From positions 1,550,001 through 1,614,000 of the forward strand of contig NZ_JAFBBU010000001.1 of NCBI RefSeq assembly GCF_016907385.1: a stretch of 64,000 nucleotides of DNA, given 5' to 3'. The stretch comes from Subtercola frigoramans. GTDB taxonomy: Bacteria > Actinomycetota > Actinomycetes > Actinomycetales > Microbacteriaceae. The notes below the pieces were generated by a model. That model was not told the DNA's origin. It was given only the letters and a program-made list of their open reading frames with translations, and did not search any database. Both the position numbers and the translations under genes were made by a program. Within the stretch, counting starts at the first letter, position 1. The number at the start of each line of letters is the position of its first letter. Of the stretch, positions 60,465-64,000 are shown piece after piece.

Positions 60465-60925
60465 ATGCGCGTTTTCGTCACCGGTGCATCCGGCACAATC
60501 GGATCGGCCGTCGTAGAAGAGCTGGTCGCCCACGGGCACGACGTTCTCGGGCTCGCCCGATCGAAGGAGTCTCCCGTCAGTCGGGCATGTCCGCATATGT
60601 GGGAGACGGCAGCCAGCGCTGGCCTGCAGTGCATCGTCGCGATGCCGCTTCTCTTTTCCGACTGATGATCGAAAAGGGTGAGCCCGGGGCCTCCGTCAAC
60701 GCCGTCAGCAGCGAGGGTGACAGCATGCTCGAGCTCGCGACGATCATCGGCGAACAGCTCGATCTGCCGGTGCAAGAAGTACCGGCACAAGCATTTGGCG
60801 CGCTTGGCATGATCTTCTCCATCGACCAGCCCGCCACCAGCGCCTGGACTCGCGAGACCTACGGTTGGAATCCCACGCACCCGAGCCTGATGGATGATCT
60901 GAAGGCTGGCCACTATCCGGCCTAG
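60465..60925 (+). pseudogene. NAD(P)-dependent epimerase/dehydrogenase with internal deletion and frameshift
   Basis: The 5' part starts after AAGGAG at ATG 60465 and reads [20 protein letters not shown] with ...[14 protein letters not shown], the Rossmann cofactor site of an atypical SDR. The 3' part, in another frame from about 60585, reads [20 protein letters not shown]...[25 protein letters not shown] and ends WNPTHPSLMDDLKAGHYPA, the normal C-terminus of the same family. Roughly 160 central residues, including the catalytic Tyr-Lys region, are missing, with the junction near 60565-60590. The gene is therefore inactive although its regulator and operator are intact. Confidence 0.85.
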
Positions 60926-61044
60926 GAGGGCGCCACAACTTTCGTGGCCCTAACCCTGCCTGCTGTTCCCTCAGTCCCTTGTTGCAGTCGTGTCGCTCGT
61001 GTCACGATGATGTTCTCAGCCTGCTTCGGGAGTAAGGAACTGTG

Positions 61045-63027
61045 ATGTCTATACCCGCCGTGAACGTGCCAGGGTCAGACGCGATCGCTGCGAAATGGCG
61101 CGAACTCGGGGGCGAGGCGGGAACCCTCGGTCCAGCCGAATCGGCCCCGGAAGACGCCGGCTTCAACGGGGCGCTGCAGAGATTTCGTGGAGGCTCCATC
61201 GCTTGGCAGGAACAGTTCAGCGCTCACGTGCTGTTCGGCACCATCAGCGTTCGCTGGCTGGAGAGGACCCGGTTCCAATACTCGGCGTTCCCCATCGAAG
61301 ATCAGCGGTCAGTGGCAGACGGTAGTGGTTCAATTACACGCCTCCGCGGGCTGGATCCCACCGGGAACCCCAGCGAGGAGTTCGCTCTCTGCGTCACAAC
61401 CGATGGTCCCGCGTGTGAGATCGACGGCGAGATATGGCAGCACTGGTCGAACTCCGGATGGGAGTCGAGCCCGGTGGGGTTGCCGGTCGATACCGCCGGC
61501 ACCACCATCGACGCCCTCGGCTGGCGCCAGGAATTCCAGCGTGGCTGGATGTCCTGGCATCCCTCGGTCGGGGCCGCAATGCTGCACGGGGAGATCTCTG
61601 AGCGCTGGGCAGAACTCGGCTTTGACCGATACGGCTACCCGGTAGCTGATCAGCAAGCACTGCCAGACGGTCGTGGCCAGCGCGTCGAACTTGCAACACT
61701 GCAGGCCGACGGCACCCGCACACCTGGACCACTGCTGTACTGGACGCCCGAGTTCGGCGCGTGGGAGGTAACCGGCGACATCCAGGCTGAATGGATGCGG
61801 CGTGGTCGCGAGGCCGGTGAATTCGGCTACCCGGTGGGGCCGCAGAACGATCGAGTCGACAAACCGGGTGTCGAGCAATTGTTCGAGAACGGCAAGATCG
61901 TCTGGCCGCCGGATCCGCCTGGCACCACGGCACCTGTCGTTGCCACCGGATCCATTCGATCTGGCGGGGCGGCTGCACTGGGCGGGCGGGTCACGGTGCA
62001 GGTCAACCCGGATGGGTCGGTGCAATGGTCGGGTCACGCGCACAACAGCGGTGCCGACAACTACGACTACGCCGTTCGAGCTCTCGTTCGCTCACCGCAT
62101 CCCGACGCCCCTACGATCGTGGTGGGGCACTCGGGCAGCGTCTACGGCACCTTTCATTCGGGTTCACGCAACGATGACTGGAGCGAGCTCATCCCGTCAT
62201 TGGATCCCGACGGATCCGCTCTGCTGGAGCTGCTCCGCGGGTCGAAGCTCGAGACCGCGACCGAATACGAGAGCGGGATCGCGGGAGTACTGGAAACTAT
62301 CGCCGGCTGGGCGATCAAGGCCGTGGTTGCCTACACAGCGGGAGCCGGCACGATCGTCCTGATGTTTGTCGGCGTCGAGGTTGGCAGCCTGGCGGCCACC
62401 GGATCGCTCCTCCCTGGTGCGCAGATCATCAGCGACATGTACTGGATGGCCGGGCCCCTGGGGTGCCTGGTTTCGCTAGGCGCGCAGGGACTCATTGAGG
62501 CCGGCAGCCAGGAGTCCGAGGTGACACAAGAGCAGTACGACTGGGCGAATGACACCGTGTTCAAGGGAGCTCTGCCGCCGCGCGAGTTGCTGAGGGTCAC
62601 CGACTGGTCGGGCGTGGATGATCGCGCGTTCACCTTCCCCAGGTTTGACGGCAAGATCACCCTCAACATGGGGCGCTCCGGCTTCCCCGATCCGCGTGAG
62701 TACCACACGACGCGTCCGAAGCCGAGGACCTACGGTGAAACTTTCGTGCACGAACTCGTGCATGCCTGCCAGGCGCACCACGACAAGATGGGACTTTCGT
62801 ACCTCGGCAAGGGCATCTCCGCCTGCGTCGAAGGAAAAGCGTCGTACAACTATCCGGAAACCGCTGACTTTGACTACACCACGATGGGGTTGGAAGCCCA
62901 AGCATCGATCGTCAGTGATTGGTACGGAAGGCACTATTCCGCAGACCGCACCGGACCGTGGCCGCTGGGTTTCGATGATCCATTCGACCGATACATCACC
63001 GACGATTTGCGGATGGGCTTGTTTTAG
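61045..63027 (+). CDS. LGFP-repeat protein with C-terminal HELVH (metallopeptidase-like) domain
   Basis: 660 residues. Residues 8-290 contain several LGFP-type repeats (KWRELGGEAGTLGPAES, EIWQHWSNSGWESSPVGLPV, GEISERWAELGFDRYGYPVAD, DIQAEWMRRGREAGEFGYPVG), modules usually found on actinobacterial cell-wall or mycolate-related proteins. A beta-rich stretch follows (300-420), then hydrophobic segments (about 425-485) and a C-terminal domain with ETFVHELVHACQAHHDKM (HELVH at 569-573) and a later Glu in ISACVEGKASYNY. HExxH suggests zinc, but activity is unproven. No signal peptide at the start. AAGGA six bases before ATG 61045 sets the start over GTG 61042. Confidence 0.8.
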   Translation: MSIPAVNVPGSDAIAAKWRELGGEAGTLGPAESAPEDAGFNGALQRFRGGSIAWQEQFSAHVLFGTISVRWLERTRFQYSAFPIEDQRSVADGSGSITRLRGLDPTGNPSEEFALCVTTDGPACEIDGEIWQHWSNSGWESSPVGLPVDTAGTTIDALGWRQEFQRGWMSWHPSVGAAMLHGEISERWAELGFDRYGYPVADQQALPDGRGQRVELATLQADGTRTPGPLLYWTPEFGAWEVTGDIQAEWMRRGREAGEFGYPVGPQNDRVDKPGVEQLFENGKIVWPPDPPGTTAPVVATGSIRSGGAAALGGRVTVQVNPDGSVQWSGHAHNSGADNYDYAVRALVRSPHPDAPTIVVGHSGSVYGTFHSGSRNDDWSELIPSLDPDGSALLELLRGSKLETATEYESGIAGVLETIAGWAIKAVVAYTAGAGTIVLMFVGVEVGSLAATGSLLPGAQIISDMYWMAGPLGCLVSLGAQGLIEAGSQESEVTQEQYDWANDTVFKGALPPRELLRVTDWSGVDDRAFTFPRFDGKITLNMGRSGFPDPREYHTTRPKPRTYGETFVHELVHACQAHHDKMGLSYLGKGISACVEGKASYNYPETADFDYTTMGLEAQASIVSDWYGRHYSADRTGPWPLGFDDPFDRYITDDLRMGLF

Positions 63028-63156
63028 CGAGGGTAGATTCCATAGCAGTGTTCCCCGAGCCGGTCAGGCGACTCGGGGGTTTCGAACGTTGGCGTGTCGT
63101 ACGCTCGGAGGAGCCCGACGTGCGCGCGGGGGTATAGATGTGCCAGCAGGGCCAGG

Positions 63157-63852
63157 ATGGGCAGGAAATTCGCTGTGTTGAAAGTGCTCAGCTACAACTT
63201 GTGGCACGGTCGTGCCCAACGCGAACTGGAACCTCTCGCCACGACATACTCTCCCGACGTGCTCTGCGTTCAGGAAGCCTACTCATCGGGCCTGCCGGAA
63301 CGACTCGGTGGCCTGACGCTGGCATCCGGTACGACAGGCAACCGTCTGGCTGTGGCGCTCTATGTACGCTCCGAACGCTTCACTGTTGAGGCAGCAGCGA
63401 AGGTGAAGCTGTCAATCTCGCGGCATGACCGACTCGTCGGCGGAACCGATCACCGACTGGTCACCGCGCGTGTGCACGACCGGCAGACCGGGCGGCGCTT
63501 GGTCTTGGGGTCATTCCACGGCACGCCCTTCACGGACTCCAACGCGTTCCGACGCCTTCAGGTCGACGACGCACACGAAGCTCTCCGCAAGCTGGGGCCC
63601 GGCCTACCCACGGTGATGGCCGGTGACTTCAACCATCCCATCCTGCTCAGCATGCTCCACCGCCACCTCAAACGTCGCGGGTTCACGGTCGCGCGCACAG
63701 CCACCAGCACATTCCACAAGAACCGAAGCCTCGTGCGAGGCAAGTTCGACCTTGCCACCATCTCCGGGTTCGATGTCAGCCACGCCGAGGTGCTACCACG
63801 AGGAGCATCAGATCACCGGCCGGTGCTCTTCACCTTCGAGTACTCCCGCTGA
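63157..63852 (+). CDS. Endonuclease/exonuclease/phosphatase-family protein
   Basis: 231 residues. EEP fold: VLKVLSYNLWHGRAQRELEPLATTYSPDVLCVQEAY (metal-binding Asn and Glu), VLGSFHGTPFTDSN, VMAGDFNHPILLSML (catalytic Asp/Asn) and ASDHRPVLFTFEY (catalytic Asp-His). Members include DNA exonucleases, sphingomyelinases and inositol phosphatases; the substrate is not assignable. The ATG at 63157 (MGRKFAVLK) is preceded by TATAGAT at 63133; a longer frame upstream has no support. No export signal. It is followed 52 bases later by the second copy of the small membrane-protein gene. Confidence 0.85.
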   Translation: MGRKFAVLKVLSYNLWHGRAQRELEPLATTYSPDVLCVQEAYSSGLPERLGGLTLASGTTGNRLAVALYVRSERFTVEAAAKVKLSISRHDRLVGGTDHRLVTARVHDRQTGRRLVLGSFHGTPFTDSNAFRRLQVDDAHEALRKLGPGLPTVMAGDFNHPILLSMLHRHLKRRGFTVARTATSTFHKNRSLVRGKFDLATISGFDVSHAEVLPRGASDHRPVLFTFEYSR

Positions 63853-63892
63853 ATCAGCGAACCAGCCGTGGGGCCATCAGCGGGTCTGGGGC

Positions 63893-63898
63893 TAGGTT
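63893..63898 (+). promoter_or_regulatory. -10 element (TAGGTT) of the second small membrane-protein gene
   Basis: TAGGTT, six bases, ATG 63905; same hexamer and spacing as at 51047. Confidence 0.5.
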
Positions 63899-63904
63899 GA
63901 GATC

Positions 63905-64000
63905 ATGAAAAAGCGTGGTAGCCGGACAGTACTGGTCATAGTCGGCGCGATCGCTCTCATCGTGGGCGTTGTGTTTGCGGGGCAGGGCGCGAATCTCATT
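63905..64000 (+). CDS. Small membrane protein, copy 2, cut by the window end
   Basis: The first 32 residues read MKKRGSRTVLVIVGAIALIV and then GVVFAGQGANLI, nearly the same as the protein at 51059 from residue 7 onward. The promoter hexamer and the bases up to the ATG are also almost unchanged. The 3' end lies beyond the window. Direct orientation relative to copy 1, about 12.8 kb apart. Confidence 0.75.
   Translation, partial: MKKRGSRTVLVIVGAIALIVGVVFAGQGANLI

Overview
The window is a high-GC, gene-dense chromosomal segment, almost certainly from a Microbacteriaceae-type actinobacterium (Micrococcales). The evidence is the fused multifunctional 2-oxoglutarate decarboxylase/E1-E2 (Kgd), a SigH/RshA-type redox sigma/anti-sigma pair, a GuaB1-type IMP-dehydrogenase-like enzyme, a MarP-like CvpA-protease, a small 'MGKLVYGD' family protein that I associate with this group, GTTGAGTAG...GTATCGAA dispersed repeats, and many genes that look leaderless. 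The genus cannot be told from the sequence. I saw no rRNA, tRNA, CRISPR array or insertion sequence.

Layout. 0-7.4 kb: MarR regulator (cut by the window edge), FUSC membrane protein, amidohydrolase, MarP-like protease, phosphoenolpyruvate carboxylase and a small conserved protein. 7.8-13.7 kb: NAD biosynthesis, with an NrtR-type regulator followed by nadA-nadB-nadC-cysteine desulfurase joined by ATGA/GTGA overlaps. 13.7-20.1 kb: a tiny membrane protein, a strong terminator, cysK-cysE, then aroA-rsgA-hisN-like in one reverse operon, and divergently sigH-rshA. 20.3-28.5 kb: kgd, guaB1 and two overlapping CNNM/CBS membrane proteins. 28.5-37.7 kb: an old yellow enzyme, NAD(P)H-hydrate dehydratase, YceI protein, polytopic membrane protein with a thiamine-binding-type protein, an MFS exporter, and a two-component system with a membrane protein between kinase and regulator. 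37.8-50.4 kb: metY/metX and a run of housekeeping or peripheral metabolic genes (SDR, phosphoribosyltransferase, S51 peptidase, uracil-DNA glycosylase, GNAT, amidase, flavin disulfide reductase, crotonase, arginase family, C26 amidotransferase).

50.2-64 kb is different: gene density falls and it holds small membrane proteins, broken genes and unusual cassettes. It is bracketed by two direct, closely similar copies of one small membrane-protein gene (51059 and 63905). Inside are a GT8 glycosyltransferase/FAD-linked oxidase pair, a D-2-hydroxyacid dehydrogenase, a TetR gene with a perfect 19-bp-arm operator facing an internally deleted dehydrogenase, and a 660-residue LGFP-repeat protein with an HELVH motif.

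The most interesting locus is the reverse-strand operon at 55813-59292. A peptide of 85 residues, made of 24-residue Gly/Asp-rich repeats, is translationally coupled (TAATG) to a JmjC/cupin 2-oxoglutarate oxygenase. That gene overlaps (GTGA) a sucrase/ferredoxin-like [2Fe-2S] protein, which overlaps (GTGA) a family 2 glycosyltransferase. This has the form of a precursor peptide with its tailoring enzymes: hydroxylation and glycosylation of a repetitive peptide is the simplest hypothesis, but it is inference.

A second window-wide pattern is a TANNNT hexamer placed exactly six bases before the start codon. I count it at 14 genes on both strands, which is what leaderless transcription from a -10 element would produce.
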